NCBI GenBank assembly: GCA_020636005.1
Contig: JACJYR010000001.1
Coordinates: 2,484,501-2,548,500, forward strand
DNA length: 64,000 nt
Source of the DNA: Lewinellaceae bacterium
GTDB lineage: Bacteria > Bacteroidota > Bacteroidia > Chitinophagales > Saprospiraceae
Direction of reading: 5' to 3'
Below the pieces are notes generated by a model. It was not told the origin of the DNA. It saw only the letters and a list, made by a program, of their open reading frames with translations, and did no database searches. Shown piece after piece: positions 34,496 through 44,150 of the stretch. A program made the position numbers and the translations under genes. Within the stretch, counting starts at the first letter, position 1, and the number at the start of each line of letters is the position of its first letter.

Positions 34496-37400
34496 TCATC
34501 CAATGTCCACCAGCCACCAAAGGTCTTCGTCGGACAGGTTGCCGAGCCAGTTTTCCAGCATACCCACGTTCATGGAGGCGAGTTCTTTTCTGGTACGGAT
34601 CATCTCTATCAGCTTTTCCTCGAAGGTGCCCTGGGTGAGCAGGTGCCACACGAGCAGGTTCTTCATGGCGCCCATGTTGAAAGTCCGGTCGGTGATATGG
34701 GTCTCGATGGCGGGGTTCCACCAATGGTCGTAATGAATGGCGTGGGTGGCGGCGGTCAGTTGGAGTGCGGTACCAGCAGCAGTGATGGAGACGATGAAAG
34801 TATCGGTAAAAGGATCGTCCTCGAAAGCTTCGAGCATCGTGTCGCGGCTCGAACGGGAGGTGCCGCCGTGCAGGAAGAGCGGTTTTTTGCCAAAAGCAAT
34901 AGACATCTGGAGTGCGAGCAGGTCGCCCACTTCTTTGGATTGGGCAAAGACGACTGCTTTTTCCCCATTCTGGTAAATGTTGCCCAACAGGCTGAACAGC
35001 AGGATGTTCTTGCCGGAGTATTGTGGTTTCTTGTTTTCTTTTTTGCGGAAAAGGTGGGGGTGGTTGCAGATTTGCCGCAGGGCGTTGAACATGTTCATCA
35101 CCAGCTTGTGCCGGCGGCCAGGGTTTGTTTCCTGGTAAATGGCCTCCATGTCCACGTCCAGCACCCTGCGGTAAAAATCGGTTTGCTCGGGGGTGAGCAG
35201 GGCGAAGCGGTCGTTGTCCACCCGCTTTGGGAGGCTTTCTGCGATATCCGGATCCGCTTTGCTGCGGCGCAGCAGGAACGGGGCAGTCAATTTGTGCAGC
35301 AGGTCTTTTTTGTCCTGGTCGTGCTCCCGTTGGATGGGCTTGGCAAATGTGTTGATAAATTCGCCGTGCAGGCCCAGGTATCCGTGGTTAAGGAAATCCA
35401 TGATGCCCCAAAGTTCGAGCAGGTGCATTTCAACGGGCCGGCTGCTGATGGCTATCTTCACCGGGGCAGGAATGGATTTCAGGCTGATGGCCTGCACAAT
35501 TTCAGGGTTTTTTATCTTTTGCGCCTCGTCAATGATGATGCAGTGCCAAGGCATTTTTTTCAGCAGATCTTCCTCGTTGCTCAGGATGGTGTAGCTCGTG
35601 ACGATGATGTCGGGATCGGCCACGCCCAGCGGGCGGCGCTGCCCGTAATAGATAGCGGCTTTCAGCGGCGCGCCTTTTATTTCGACAGCTTTGTACCAGT
35701 TGGTCATCAGGGATGTAGGAACGACGATCATCGCCTTGCTCTTGCCCAGTTTCCCTTCTTCTTTGAGTTTCAGCAGCACGGCCAATACTTGCTGGGTTTT
35801 GCCCAGCCCCATTTCGTCGGCAATGAGGCTGCCGAAGCCTAATTCCACGTTTTTCATCAACCAGTTGTAACCACTGACTTGATGGGGGAGCAAACTGCTT
35901 TTCAGGTTGTTGGGCAAGGCCGTTGGACGGGTGTCGAGCAGCTGGCTGCGCAGGGCCGTCACCTCCGGCGACAGGCCTATTTTCACGCCATTGTGCTCTT
36001 CTGCAAACAAAGCCCTGAGGGCATCAAACCCGCTGAGGGTAGGCGGGTCGTCAAATTTTTCAAAAAGGCGGATCAGTTCGTCTTCGTCAATACAGGTATA
36101 GTGATCCTGTATCCTGGCAATGCCGTTGAGGTTGGTGACCATGTCCTCAAATTCGTCAATAGGGAAAAGGTCGCCGCCCAGGGCCACGAGCCATTCAAAG
36201 CGGAGCAGGTTGTCCAGGTTGGCAAAAGAAACTTCTTTCTTCGAGGCTGATTTTTTGATTAAAATGGTCGCTTGAGGCTGTACGATGTTTTTCAGCCCGT
36301 CCGGCATGTCAATTTTGACGCCGAACAAGCGGATCATCGGCAGTATTTTGAGCAGCACCTCCACAAAATGCAGTTCGGTAAACTCCAGCCGGTGCCTTCC
36401 CTTGGCCTCTATGATTTCGTTGAGCCTGGGAAAAAAATCGGCCATCAGCAGCACATCTTTCAGCACGCCGTTTTTTATCCCTTCGTACCGCTTCAATAAG
36501 AGGATATCGTTTAGGTGCACGGGTTCCTGCGCTGTGTTTTTGCGGAATTCCACGTAGATTTCCACGGCATATTGCCCTTCTTCTTCCAGCACCCTGACCA
36601 GCGGGGCGATGTCTTTTTGGGAGAGGTTGAAATCATTGAGCCAATGCTGTAGCAGTTCCGCCGTGTCGGGGCGGGAAAAATTGGTGGGGGTTTTCCGGTT
36701 GCTGTTCAGGAACATGCTGGCGAGCGGGTCTTTGTCAAGCCCTTTTACTTCCCCGATACAATAACCGATAAAAAACGAGCAAATGGTCTTGAGCATTTCC
36801 ACCATCGACTGGTCGCGCTCTTCGAGGCCCGACAATACCACGGACAAGCCCAGCGGCATGTTTTCCAACAACTTGTCAAAAACGGCCTTGACCGATTCGT
36901 GCATGGTGGCGGGCACCCAGCGGATGCGATAAGTGCCAGGTGCGCATTCTAGCAATTGGGGCATGATGGCGCCCTGCTGCACCAGTTTGAGCGAAAAGAA
37001 AAGCACCTCATGCAAGGCGGCAATAGAAGGCTGGGTTTGGTGGAGGCTGTCCGGGTCCCATTTAATCAAGGCAGAGACGAGGTCGTTCGGGCGGAAGCTG
37101 GTCATGGTCTTTTCGTTGCCCCTGCTGTCAAACACCTGCACATATTTAAAGAGCAGGTTTTCGTCAAACACCAACTGCACATCGTCCCCTTTGTTGAGGT
37201 TGTAGCCGTGCTTGCCCAATTCAACCTCGGCATCGAGCAACTCGGCTGCGACAGCGCTGCTTTCCGACAGGAGCGTCCGAAGGACTTCCCGGAAGTCCTC
37301 GTCGTAAAATGAGGGGCGGGGCTTGTAGAGCGAGAGGATATTGGTGCGGATATCCGGTATATTGGTGAAATCTAGTATCCTTGTGCGTAGCAGATCCTTT

Positions 37401-38014
37401 TTGGACTGCAGGCTCTTCTCGATCATATTGTCGAACGCCGACTCGATGAGCAGATCGGAAACCCTGGGTATCCGCTCAACGCTCTTGTCGGCGAGGCGGA
37501 TATTTTCTTTTTTTAGTTCGTCTATGAGGTTGAGCCCATGTAGTTCGAATACCAGGAAGGGGTTCTTATCTATTTCTTCTGCCATGGCGAAGATGACGGC
37601 GGCCAGGTGCTTGCAGGGGGTGGCCCTGTCCGGGCAAGAGCAGTTCATGCTGAAATCTTTCCAACTGAACGGGAACAATTGGAGGCCAATCCCTTCGGAT
37701 ATTTGAAAGAGTTCGTTGGGTAGTTCCCGCTGCAAGATTTTTGCTACGAGCGCGGGGTTCCGTGCCAACTCGCCCACCAGGCGCTTGATTTCGTTTTCTG
37801 TAAAGGCTGGTGCATATATTTCAATGCGGTAGGGGGTGGGAAGTACGCCTTTTACCTTTGCCTTAATGGCATTTCCGTCAACATCTATCGAACGTACATT
37901 CCCAGCTGTTGCATAAGTACGGCCGATGGGCAGGCGGTTGCTGTAGTCAATATTTTCAAGTGCAGACAACCACTGCTTACCCCACCAGGTAACACCGTAA
38001 GAGTTTCTCGCCAT
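34496..38014 (-). CDS. SWIM-type zinc finger SNF2-family helicase with altered motifs
   Basis: 1172 residues. N-terminal SWIM zinc finger (Cys125, Cys127, Cys134, His136 in CSCPDRATPCKHL). A long middle region of unknown fold (about 150-720). Then the SNF2 ATPase: motif I DEMGLGKTQQ near 734 and motif II IIIDEAQK are intact. Motif III reads ISSRPVEMHL where the family usually has SGTPxENRL, and motif VI reads TDRTFNMGAMK where the family has TDRxxRIGQxK. ATP can probably be bound, but coupling may be impaired. No neighbour shares its function. Confidence 0.9.
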   Translation of the reverse strand: MARNSYGVTWWGKQWLSALENIDYSNRLPIGRTYATAGNVRSIDVDGNAIKAKVKGVLPTPYRIEIYAPAFTENEIKRLVGELARNPALVAKILQRELPNELFQISEGIGLQLFPFSWKDFSMNCSCPDRATPCKHLAAVIFAMAEEIDKNPFLVFELHGLNLIDELKKENIRLADKSVERIPRVSDLLIESAFDNMIEKSLQSKKDLLRTRILDFTNIPDIRTNILSLYKPRPSFYDEDFREVLRTLLSESSAVAAELLDAEVELGKHGYNLNKGDDVQLVFDENLLFKYVQVFDSRGNEKTMTSFRPNDLVSALIKWDPDSLHQTQPSIAALHEVLFFSLKLVQQGAIMPQLLECAPGTYRIRWVPATMHESVKAVFDKLLENMPLGLSVVLSGLEERDQSMVEMLKTICSFFIGYCIGEVKGLDKDPLASMFLNSNRKTPTNFSRPDTAELLQHWLNDFNLSQKDIAPLVRVLEEEGQYAVEIYVEFRKNTAQEPVHLNDILLLKRYEGIKNGVLKDVLLMADFFPRLNEIIEAKGRHRLEFTELHFVEVLLKILPMIRLFGVKIDMPDGLKNIVQPQATILIKKSASKKEVSFANLDNLLRFEWLVALGGDLFPIDEFEDMVTNLNGIARIQDHYTCIDEDELIRLFEKFDDPPTLSGFDALRALFAEEHNGVKIGLSPEVTALRSQLLDTRPTALPNNLKSSLLPHQVSGYNWLMKNVELGFGSLIADEMGLGKTQQVLAVLLKLKEEGKLGKSKAMIVVPTSLMTNWYKAVEIKGAPLKAAIYYGQRRPLGVADPDIIVTSYTILSNEEDLLKKMPWHCIIIDEAQKIKNPEIVQAISLKSIPAPVKIAISSRPVEMHLLELWGIMDFLNHGYLGLHGEFINTFAKPIQREHDQDKKDLLHKLTAPFLLRRSKADPDIAESLPKRVDNDRFALLTPEQTDFYRRVLDVDMEAIYQETNPGRRHKLVMNMFNALRQICNHPHLFRKKENKKPQYSGKNILLFSLLGNIYQNGEKAVVFAQSKEVGDLLALQMSIAFGKKPLFLHGGTSRSSRDTMLEAFEDDPFTDTFIVSITAAGTALQLTAATHAIHYDHWWNPAIETHITDRTFNMGAMKNLLVWHLLTQGTFEEKLIEMIRTRKELASMNVGMLENWLGNLSDEDLWWLVDIG

Positions 38015-38699
38015 AAACCACTTTCTCTTTTGGCCGCAATGGTACTATTTTTTTTGTAAATAATTCCAGTACACATCTATCGAACTTTGGGTTGGCCTCC
38101 GATCAGGCAATTTTATTTGGGGGAGGTATAGTTTTTTTAATTAACCAACTTCTGAAACTGGTTGATGTCGTATGCGCATTAATTTTAACGGGACGGGTAA
38201 GTGGTGCCCGATTCAGCTGCCCTCATTCCCAAAGCATTTGTTATATACGCGCCCGAACTTTACCCTTTGTCAGATAATCTGGTCATGGGTTTAATTAAGG
38301 ATCGAAGGAAAAATAATCCCGATTTCACATCGGGATTATTTTTAAAAAACCCCTCCAGTACTGGGGTTTCAAAATCAAAATGGTGAAGTTATTTTTTTAT
38401 GGTTACTTAAGTGGTGGGTTGAAAATTGGCTATCACTTTGAGCTGTTATTACGGATGACCACAAGATTTGTCTAAGAACGATTAAACAGTGACTTATGAT
38501 CCGAATAGGCACGGCAGGCGTTCAAACGGGCTTTCCACCCCTTTTTTTAGTATGCGTTTTTCACAATAACTGATGTGCCATACCGGGTAAATAGTTACAA
38601 AAATCAACATTCACGGCCCCAAATTCCCCAACCTTTGCACTTTTCCCTTAAACTTGTGTCCTTGCACAAAACAAACAAAGGGCAAACCCGACATTATTT
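38015..38699. other. Intergenic region, 685 bases, with repeat copy B
   Basis: Between the divergent helicase and NtrC-type regulator genes. Contains a dispersed repeat (38291-38410), no ORF of note, and no recognised RNA. The regulator's promoter must lie toward the 3' side, but I see no clear TAnnTTTG/TTTG pair. Confidence 0.6.
38291..38410 (-). repeat. Dispersed repeat, copy B (both modules adjacent)
   Basis: Reverse complement carries module 1 (38343-38410, like 20902-20971) and, after an AATAATCCCGAT / ATCGGGATTATT hairpin at 38313-38341, module 2 (38291-38320, like 21146-21169). Both hairpins could terminate transcription. Confidence 0.75.
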
Positions 38700-40076
38700 A
38701 TGAGAAAAGACGCCACCATCCTCATCGTTGACGACGAGGAAGACATCTTGCTGACCCTACGGCTTTTTCTGAAACAGCACTTCGACCGGGTGTTCACCGA
38801 GCACAACCCGAACCTGCTGCCCCGCCTCTTGCGGCAATACGAACCCGATGTGATTTTATTGGACATGAACTTCCGCAAGGGCGACACCAGCGGCAAGGAA
38901 GGTATGCAGTGGCTCAAAAAAGTTATCGAACTCGACCCCACCGCCAATGTCATCATGATCACCGCCTATGGCGACGTGAAAGTGGCGGTGGAGTGCCTGA
39001 AAAATGGGGCGGTTGACTTTGTGGAAAAACCCTGGCGCAACGAAAAGCTGCTGGCCACCATCCACGCCGCCACCCGCCTCAGCGAATCGAAGCAGGAGGT
39101 GAAGCAACTCCAAAGCCGCCAGCGCATCATGAGCGCCGATATTGACCAGCACTACGGCGACATTGTGGGCGAGTCCGCGCCCATGAAGCAAATTTTCCAG
39201 ACCATTGACAAAGTGGCGAAAACGGACGCCAACGTGTTGATTCTCGGCGAAAACGGCACGGGCAAAGAGTTGATAGCCAGGGCCATACACCGCCAGTCGC
39301 CCCGTGCAGAGGAAGCTTTTATCAACGTGGACCTGGGGGCTATCCCGGAGACGCTGTTCGAGAGCGAGCTATTCGGCCACAAAAAAGGCTCGTTCACCGA
39401 TGCCAAGGATGACCGGACGGGCCGCTTTGAAGCAGCCAGCAAAGGCACCTTGTTTTTGGATGAAATCGGCAACCTTTCCCTGACCATGCAGGCCAAGCTG
39501 CTCACCGTTTTGCAAAACAGGGAAATCGTAAGGGTTGGTGCCAACAATCCCACGCCCATTGACATCCGCCTTGTCTGCGCCACCAACCAGCCCATCTACG
39601 ACATGGTGCGCGACAAGACCTTCCGGCAAGATTTGCTCTACCGCATCAACACCGTCGCACTTACCCTGCCGCCCCTGCGGGATCGGGTGACGGACATCCC
39701 CCTCCTGGCCAACCATTTCCTCAGCGTGTACGCCAGGAAATACCAAAAACCTTCGCTCAAAATAGCCCCGGACACCATGAAAAAACTGCAAGCCTACAAC
39801 TGGCCCGGCAACATCCGGGAGCTGCGCCACACGGTAGAACGGGCCGTCATCCTCGGCGATGGCGACCTGCTGCAACCGGACGATTTCATGCTCCAAAACC
39901 TCATCCAGCAGGAAGGCATGGACCAGTCGCTCGACTCCTACAACCTCGACGACCTGGAAAAATGGGCCATCCAAAAAGCCATGACCCGCCACCAGGGGAA
40001 CATCACCAAAGCAGCGGAGGAACTGGGCCTGACGAGGGCGGCGCTGTACAGGCGATTGGAAAAATACGGTTTGTAA
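38700..40076 (+). CDS. Sigma-54-dependent response regulator (NtrC/NtrX-like)
   Basis: 458 residues: receiver domain with phospho-acceptor Asp55 (DVILLDMNF), AAA+ domain with Walker A GENGTGKE (183-190), GSFTDA loop (230-235) and Walker B FLDEIGN, and a C-terminal Fis-type helix-turn-helix (GNITKAAEELGLTRAALYRR). The GAFTGA loop that touches sigma-54 reads GSFTDA, a variant common in Bacteroidota, so it is probably functional. Its cognate kinase lies downstream past a toxin-antitoxin pair. Confidence 0.93.
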   Translation: MRKDATILIVDDEEDILLTLRLFLKQHFDRVFTEHNPNLLPRLLRQYEPDVILLDMNFRKGDTSGKEGMQWLKKVIELDPTANVIMITAYGDVKVAVECLKNGAVDFVEKPWRNEKLLATIHAATRLSESKQEVKQLQSRQRIMSADIDQHYGDIVGESAPMKQIFQTIDKVAKTDANVLILGENGTGKELIARAIHRQSPRAEEAFINVDLGAIPETLFESELFGHKKGSFTDAKDDRTGRFEAASKGTLFLDEIGNLSLTMQAKLLTVLQNREIVRVGANNPTPIDIRLVCATNQPIYDMVRDKTFRQDLLYRINTVALTLPPLRDRVTDIPLLANHFLSVYARKYQKPSLKIAPDTMKKLQAYNWPGNIRELRHTVERAVILGDGDLLQPDDFMLQNLIQQEGMDQSLDSYNLDDLEKWAIQKAMTRHQGNITKAAEELGLTRAALYRRLEKYGL

Positions 40077-40141
40077 ATAGGCTTGAAGGCGAGGCGAGAA
40101 ATTTGTAATTTCGTGTTCGTTTTAATCAAAAAAAGAGAGCC

Positions 40142-40453
40142 ATGGGAAAAGAAATGAGTGTGGAAATAAAGCTAAGTTTTGAACAGATCATGGATTTGGT
40201 GAAACAACTGCCGGATGAGGAGCAGGTGATGCTTTTGTCGGAATTAAAAGATCATCTTGAGGAAAAAGGCTTGGTCAAATGGAATGACGGCGAAGATGGC
40301 AGGCTCAATTATTTATTGGCAAGGAGTATCAAAAATCAGAGCAAAAAAGAATTGTTGGCGCCCTTACTGGACGAAGACGAAGAATTTTCTGATGAAGAAG
40401 AAATTGAAATGACCGATGAAGAATTTATCAAGGCTGTCAAGGAAATGTCGTGA
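40142..40453 (+). CDS. Putative antitoxin for the PIN toxin
   Basis: 103 residues, very acidic, with a central helical part (FEQIMDLVKQLPDEEQVMLL) and an acidic C-terminus ending DEEFIKAVKEMS. No DNA-binding domain is clear to me. Its TGA stop overlaps the ATG of the toxin gene by one base (TGATG). This layout is typical of type II toxin-antitoxin operons. Named by position and size, not by family. Confidence 0.75.
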   Translation: MGKEMSVEIKLSFEQIMDLVKQLPDEEQVMLLSELKDHLEEKGLVKWNDGEDGRLNYLLARSIKNQSKKELLAPLLDEDEEFSDEEEIEMTDEEFIKAVKEMS

Positions 40454-40938
40454 TGATGAATAAATTTCTCTTGGATACAAATGTCCTAATCCACAAGATA
40501 AGGGAATCCCATATTTGGGCACATATTGAAAGTGTACATTTCAAAAAAGGCGTAAAGAACAATGGATTCATTAGCCAAGTTACCGTTGGCGAGTTGTTGG
40601 CATTTGCTTATGAAAATAAATGGGGTTCAAATCGAAGGAAGAAACTTAAGGAAACAATTGGTCTTTTTGAACGCCTGGCTATCGACGACAATAAAACTTT
40701 AAAAGCCTATGCTAGAATCTCCGCATACAGCCGCAACCGCCACAAAAGCCTAAAACTCCCTAAACATTTCCCTGCTAAAGACATGGGCAAAAACGACATC
40801 TGGATAGCTGCTACTGCCGTAGCCATTGAAGCCCCTTTAATCAGCACCGACAAGGACTTCGAACACCTGGACGGCGTGTTCCTCGATTTCATCTACATAG
40901 ATCAGGACAAAATTTCCAACCCTGCTGCGCATGTTTAA
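40453..40938 (+). CDS. PIN-domain (VapC-like) toxin
   Basis: 161 residues with the PIN acidic residues Asp8 (KFLLDTNVLIHK), Glu47 (VTVGELLAF), Asp115 (KNDIWIAATA) and Asp133 (LISTDKDFEHL), the typical Mg-dependent RNase set. Preceded by its putative antitoxin and followed by the sensor kinase gene, which it overlaps by 8 bases. An ATG at 40456 is an alternative start. Confidence 0.9.
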   Translation: MMNKFLLDTNVLIHKIRESHIWAHIESVHFKKGVKNNGFISQVTVGELLAFAYENKWGSNRRKKLKETIGLFERLAIDDNKTLKAYARISAYSRNRHKSLKLPKHFPAKDMGKNDIWIAATAVAIEAPLISTDKDFEHLDGVFLDFIYIDQDKISNPAAHV

Positions 40939-42265
40939 GAGTTTCCGGGTAAATATCACCTTCCGCATCCTCACCATCATCGCCCTCGTGCTGGCATTGG
41001 TTTACTGCGTCACGCAGACGGAGTTTTACATCACCATGTTCATCGTCTTTGTGCTCATCGTACTGGCCGTGGTGGACATGGTACGCTACGTGAACCTCAC
41101 CAACCGGGATTTCACCGCTTTCTTGTTGGGCATCAAATACGAGGACTTTTCGGCCACCTATTCCGGCCACCACAAGGGCAAGACCTTTGGCGAACTCTAC
41201 GATGCCTTCAACCAGATCAACCGCAAATTCCTGAACATCCGGGCAGAGAAAGAGGCCAACCACCAATACCTCCAAACCATCGTGGAGGCGGTGGAAGTGG
41301 GCCTGCTGTGCGTGGACGAAAAAGGAGGCATTTTTTTGATGAACAAGGCCCTGCAAAAACTATTGCACAAACCCTATCTCGTCCATGTGGATGCTTTGGG
41401 GCAAATAGATGAGAAACTGCTGGAAGCCGTCAAAAACCTGAAAACGGGCGAGCGGGACATGGTGAAAATAACCGTTGAAAACAAGTCCATGCCGCTTGCA
41501 CTTCAGGCCACGGAGTTTGCTTTGCGGAATCAAAAACTGAAGCTCATTTCTTTTCAAAACATACAGGGCGAACTGGAAGAGCAGGAACTCGAAGCCTGGC
41601 AAAAGCTCATCCGCATTATCCGCCACGAGATCATGAACTCCATCACGCCCATCGTTTCGCTCACCTCTACCATTGATGGCATGTTGGGCGAAAAAGGGGA
41701 GACCATCGAGGCCGAAACCGCCGACGATGTGCGCTCGGCCATCTCCGCCATCCGCAACCGCAGCGAAGGGTTGATGCACTTCACGGAGACCTACCGCAAC
41801 CTGACCCGTCTGCCTGCGCCCAAATTCCAACTGGTGGACGCCAACGATTTGGTGACGAGGATACAGGTATTGTTCAAGCCCGTTTTCGATAAAAACAAGG
41901 TCGCTTTCCAAACGCAGCTTTCTACCTCGCCTGTCATCTTTCAGGCCGATGTGGAGATGATGGAACAGGTCATCATCAACCTCGTCAAAAACGCCATTGA
42001 CGCCACGAAAGGGAAAGAAGGCGCTACCGTGACCGCCGCTACCCAACGCAGCAAAGATGGGAAGACCATCATCACCGTCGCCGACAACGGCTGCGGCATC
42101 GATAAGGATTTGATAGAGCAGATCTTCGTTCCATTTTACACGACCAAAGACGATGGTAGTGGTATCGGGCTGAGCCTTTCCCGGCAGATTTTGCGGCTGC
42201 ACAAAGGGCGGATTGGGGTGCAGTCGGTGGTGGGGGAAGGGACGATCTTTACACTGACGATTTAA
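40931..42265 (+). CDS. Sensor histidine kinase (NtrY-like)
   Basis: 444 residues. Two transmembrane helices (about 11-27 and 33-52), then a linker and PAS-like region (110-210), an H-box with His232 (IIRHEIMNSITPIVSL), an N-box (VIINLVKNAIDATKG), and G-boxes (VADNGCGIDK, FYTTKDDGSGIGLSLS). Likely phosphorylates the upstream sigma-54 regulator. The gene start overlaps the toxin stop, so all four genes look co-transcribed. Confidence 0.92.
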   Translation: MFKSFRVNITFRILTIIALVLALVYCVTQTEFYITMFIVFVLIVLAVVDMVRYVNLTNRDFTAFLLGIKYEDFSATYSGHHKGKTFGELYDAFNQINRKFLNIRAEKEANHQYLQTIVEAVEVGLLCVDEKGGIFLMNKALQKLLHKPYLVHVDALGQIDEKLLEAVKNLKTGERDMVKITVENKSMPLALQATEFALRNQKLKLISFQNIQGELEEQELEAWQKLIRIIRHEIMNSITPIVSLTSTIDGMLGEKGETIEAETADDVRSAISAIRNRSEGLMHFTETYRNLTRLPAPKFQLVDANDLVTRIQVLFKPVFDKNKVAFQTQLSTSPVIFQADVEMMEQVIINLVKNAIDATKGKEGATVTAATQRSKDGKTIITVADNGCGIDKDLIEQIFVPFYTTKDDGSGIGLSLSRQILRLHKGRIGVQSVVGEGTIFTLTI

Positions 42266-42819
42266 CCTAAAATCATACTTGCCTTTATGGTCAAATCGAA
42301 GCGTTCCCAAAAGATAGTTCCATTGCGTTTTACGGTTTCTTTGAAAAGGTAATCCCCTTGCGATGGGGTTTTGTGGATTTCAATTTGTTCGTCTTCGATG
42401 TTCACTATCCAGCATTCGGGAATACCTGCCTCGGCATAGATGGGCAATTTTGTAGTACGATCATAATAGAGTGATGAATCAGCGACTTCGATGATGAGGA
42501 ACACCTGGTGGGGACGTGGGTGTTCCTTTTCGTAAAAATCCTCCCTGAATTCAAGAATGGACAAGTCTGGTTCAGGTTCAGAAAAATCGTCAATTACAAT
42601 CGGATCTTGAACACCTATTGTCGCCTTATCGTCGAGCAATTGGACAAGTAGTTTTAAGATCCGTTTTACGTGGCCGGAATGCCTGCTTCCTATTGGGCTC
42701 ATTTCAATAATTTCTCCGTGAATAAGCTCCACCCGGTCATCCTCGTTAAGGATGCCCGCTTCTGCCATTTTGTGGTATTCACTGACGGTGAGTAAACGTT
42801 TTGAAATTTGAACGGACAT
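42262..42819 (-). CDS. Uma2 family (DUF820) putative endonuclease
   Basis: 185 residues. PD-(D/E)xK-type core: GEIIEMSPIGSRHSGH, then EPEPDLSIL and VFLIIEVADSSLYYDRTTKL, with the Asp, Glu and Lys spaced as in Uma2. Targets are unknown. Its last four bases overlap the end of the convergent kinase gene. Confidence 0.9.
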   Translation of the reverse strand: MSVQISKRLLTVSEYHKMAEAGILNEDDRVELIHGEIIEMSPIGSRHSGHVKRILKLLVQLLDDKATIGVQDPIVIDDFSEPEPDLSILEFREDFYEKEHPRPHQVFLIIEVADSSLYYDRTTKLPIYAEAGIPECWIVNIEDEQIEIHKTPSQGDYLFKETVKRNGTIFWERFDLTIKASMILG

Positions 42820-42866
42820 GAATTTCAGTTTTTTACAAAACTAACATCCTTTTGGTGAAGATGCAC

Positions 42867-42897
42867 GATTTGACAAACTTTGAAAATTTGTCAAATC
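42867..42897 (-). terminator. Possible hemW terminator hairpin
   Basis: GATTTGACAAA (42867-42877) and TTTGTCAAATC (42887-42897) form an 11-bp stem that overlaps the hemW stop codon. No T-run follows, so it is a weak call. Confidence 0.4.
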
Positions 42898-44015
42898 TCC
42901 ACAAACAACGCCGCCGCAATCCCGTCAGCCAGAAACTTTCCTTTTTCAGTCAGTTTAAATTTGTTTTCAATGCGCTCCACCAGCCCTTCCTCCAGATAAA
43001 CTGTGGCATTTCCCAAAAAGTGTTTTTCAAAACCCAGGGCTCGCACCCTCTCCAAATCGCAGCCCCACACCGTGCGCAGGGACACCATCACGTATTCGTT
43101 GTAGCGCTGTTCGGGCGTGAGGGTTTCCTTTTCAAACGGGATAACGCCAGCTTGCAAAGACTTCAAATATTGGGCGTTGTTCGCCACGTTCCACTGCCGG
43201 CTCAGGCCATCGAAGGAGTGTGCCGAGGGGCCGATGCCCAAGTATTTTTTCCCCTGCCAATAACTCGAATTGTGGCGGGAGTGCCAGCCGGGTTTTGCAA
43301 AATTGGAAATCTCGTAGTGATCGTAGCCCTGTGCCGACGCTTGTTTCATCAGGAACTTGAACTGCCGCTCGGCCTGCTTTTCGTCCACGGGTTTGGCTTT
43401 CCCCGCTTTTATAAAATGTGCCAATGCCGTTTTTTCCTCCACCGTCAGGCAATAGCAGGAGAGGTGCGGAATGTTGAAACGGAAGGCCTGCTCCAGGTTG
43501 GCAGCCCACTGCGTATCGGAGGTGGTCGGCGAGCCATAAATGAGGTCAATGGTCAGGTTTTCAAAACCTGCTGCCTGCACGTTTTCAATGCAGGAGATGG
43601 CCTCCCGGGCATTGTGCGCCCGGTTCATAAATTTCAAATCCGCTTCGGAAAAAGACTGGACGCCGATGCTGAAACGGTTGACGGGCGTTTGGCGCAACTC
43701 GCTGATTTTCAGTGGTGTGAGGTCGTCGGGGTTCGCTTCCAAAGTAATTTCAAGCCCGCTCGTTTCAACTTTAAACTGTTTAAAAATTTCATCAAAAAAC
43801 AAATCCAGATCACGGCGGTCAAGGAGTGAAGGCGTGCCGCCGCCGAAGTAGATGGTCTCGACAGGCTCGCCACCGAGGTAGTCTTTTTGGAGTTTCAGTT
43901 CATGGAGCATAGCGGCCACCATTTCGTCCTTGTATTTCAGGGAGGTCGAAAAATGGAAATTGCAATAGTGGCAAGCCTGTTTGCAAAAAGGGATATGGAG
44001 GTAGATGCCGGGCAT
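42891..44015 (-). CDS. hemW: Radical SAM heme chaperone HemW
   Basis: 374 residues. Begins MPGIYLHIPFCKQACHYCNF with the CxxxCxxC cluster cysteines Cys11, Cys15 and Cys18, followed by ETIYFGGGTPSLL. HemW binds heme and delivers it to targets; older annotations call it oxygen-independent coproporphyrinogen oxidase-like. Length and N-terminus match HemW rather than true HemN (which is longer). Genomic neighbours do not include heme genes. Confidence 0.93.
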   Translation of the reverse strand: MPGIYLHIPFCKQACHYCNFHFSTSLKYKDEMVAAMLHELKLQKDYLGGEPVETIYFGGGTPSLLDRRDLDLFFDEIFKQFKVETSGLEITLEANPDDLTPLKISELRQTPVNRFSIGVQSFSEADLKFMNRAHNAREAISCIENVQAAGFENLTIDLIYGSPTTSDTQWAANLEQAFRFNIPHLSCYCLTVEEKTALAHFIKAGKAKPVDEKQAERQFKFLMKQASAQGYDHYEISNFAKPGWHSRHNSSYWQGKKYLGIGPSAHSFDGLSRQWNVANNAQYLKSLQAGVIPFEKETLTPEQRYNEYVMVSLRTVWGCDLERVRALGFEKHFLGNATVYLEEGLVERIENKFKLTEKGKFLADGIAAALFVEI

Positions 44016-44069
44016 GTTCAGTCTTCAGTACACAGTCCGCTGTCCAGAGCCTTTGATTGCGGACTGGGC

Positions 44070-44150
44070 AGCAAACTTAACCCAAACCCTCATAAATGAA
44101 AGGCTAATTTCCAAGAATAGATACGCCGTCATCGGCATTTCCACCGGTTT
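44070..44150 (+). pseudogene. Degenerate copy of the promoter/5' end of the SH3b gene
   Basis: Bases GCAAACTTAACCCAAACCCT lead into ATGAAAGG here, and the same wording occurs at 57640-57670 just before the SH3b protein gene. The following bases match for about 50 positions with changes that break the frame (an early stop). Probably a duplicated, decayed gene start. Confidence 0.5.

Noticed and set aside
34472..35842. 456-codon open frame on the plus strand
   Set aside because: It is antisense to the SNF2 helicase, whose motifs are clear on the minus strand. The antisense translation is His/Val/Gln-rich with no recognisable domain.
42852..43829. 325-codon plus-strand frame
   Set aside because: Antisense to hemW, which has its cluster cysteines and GGGTPS motif on the minus strand.
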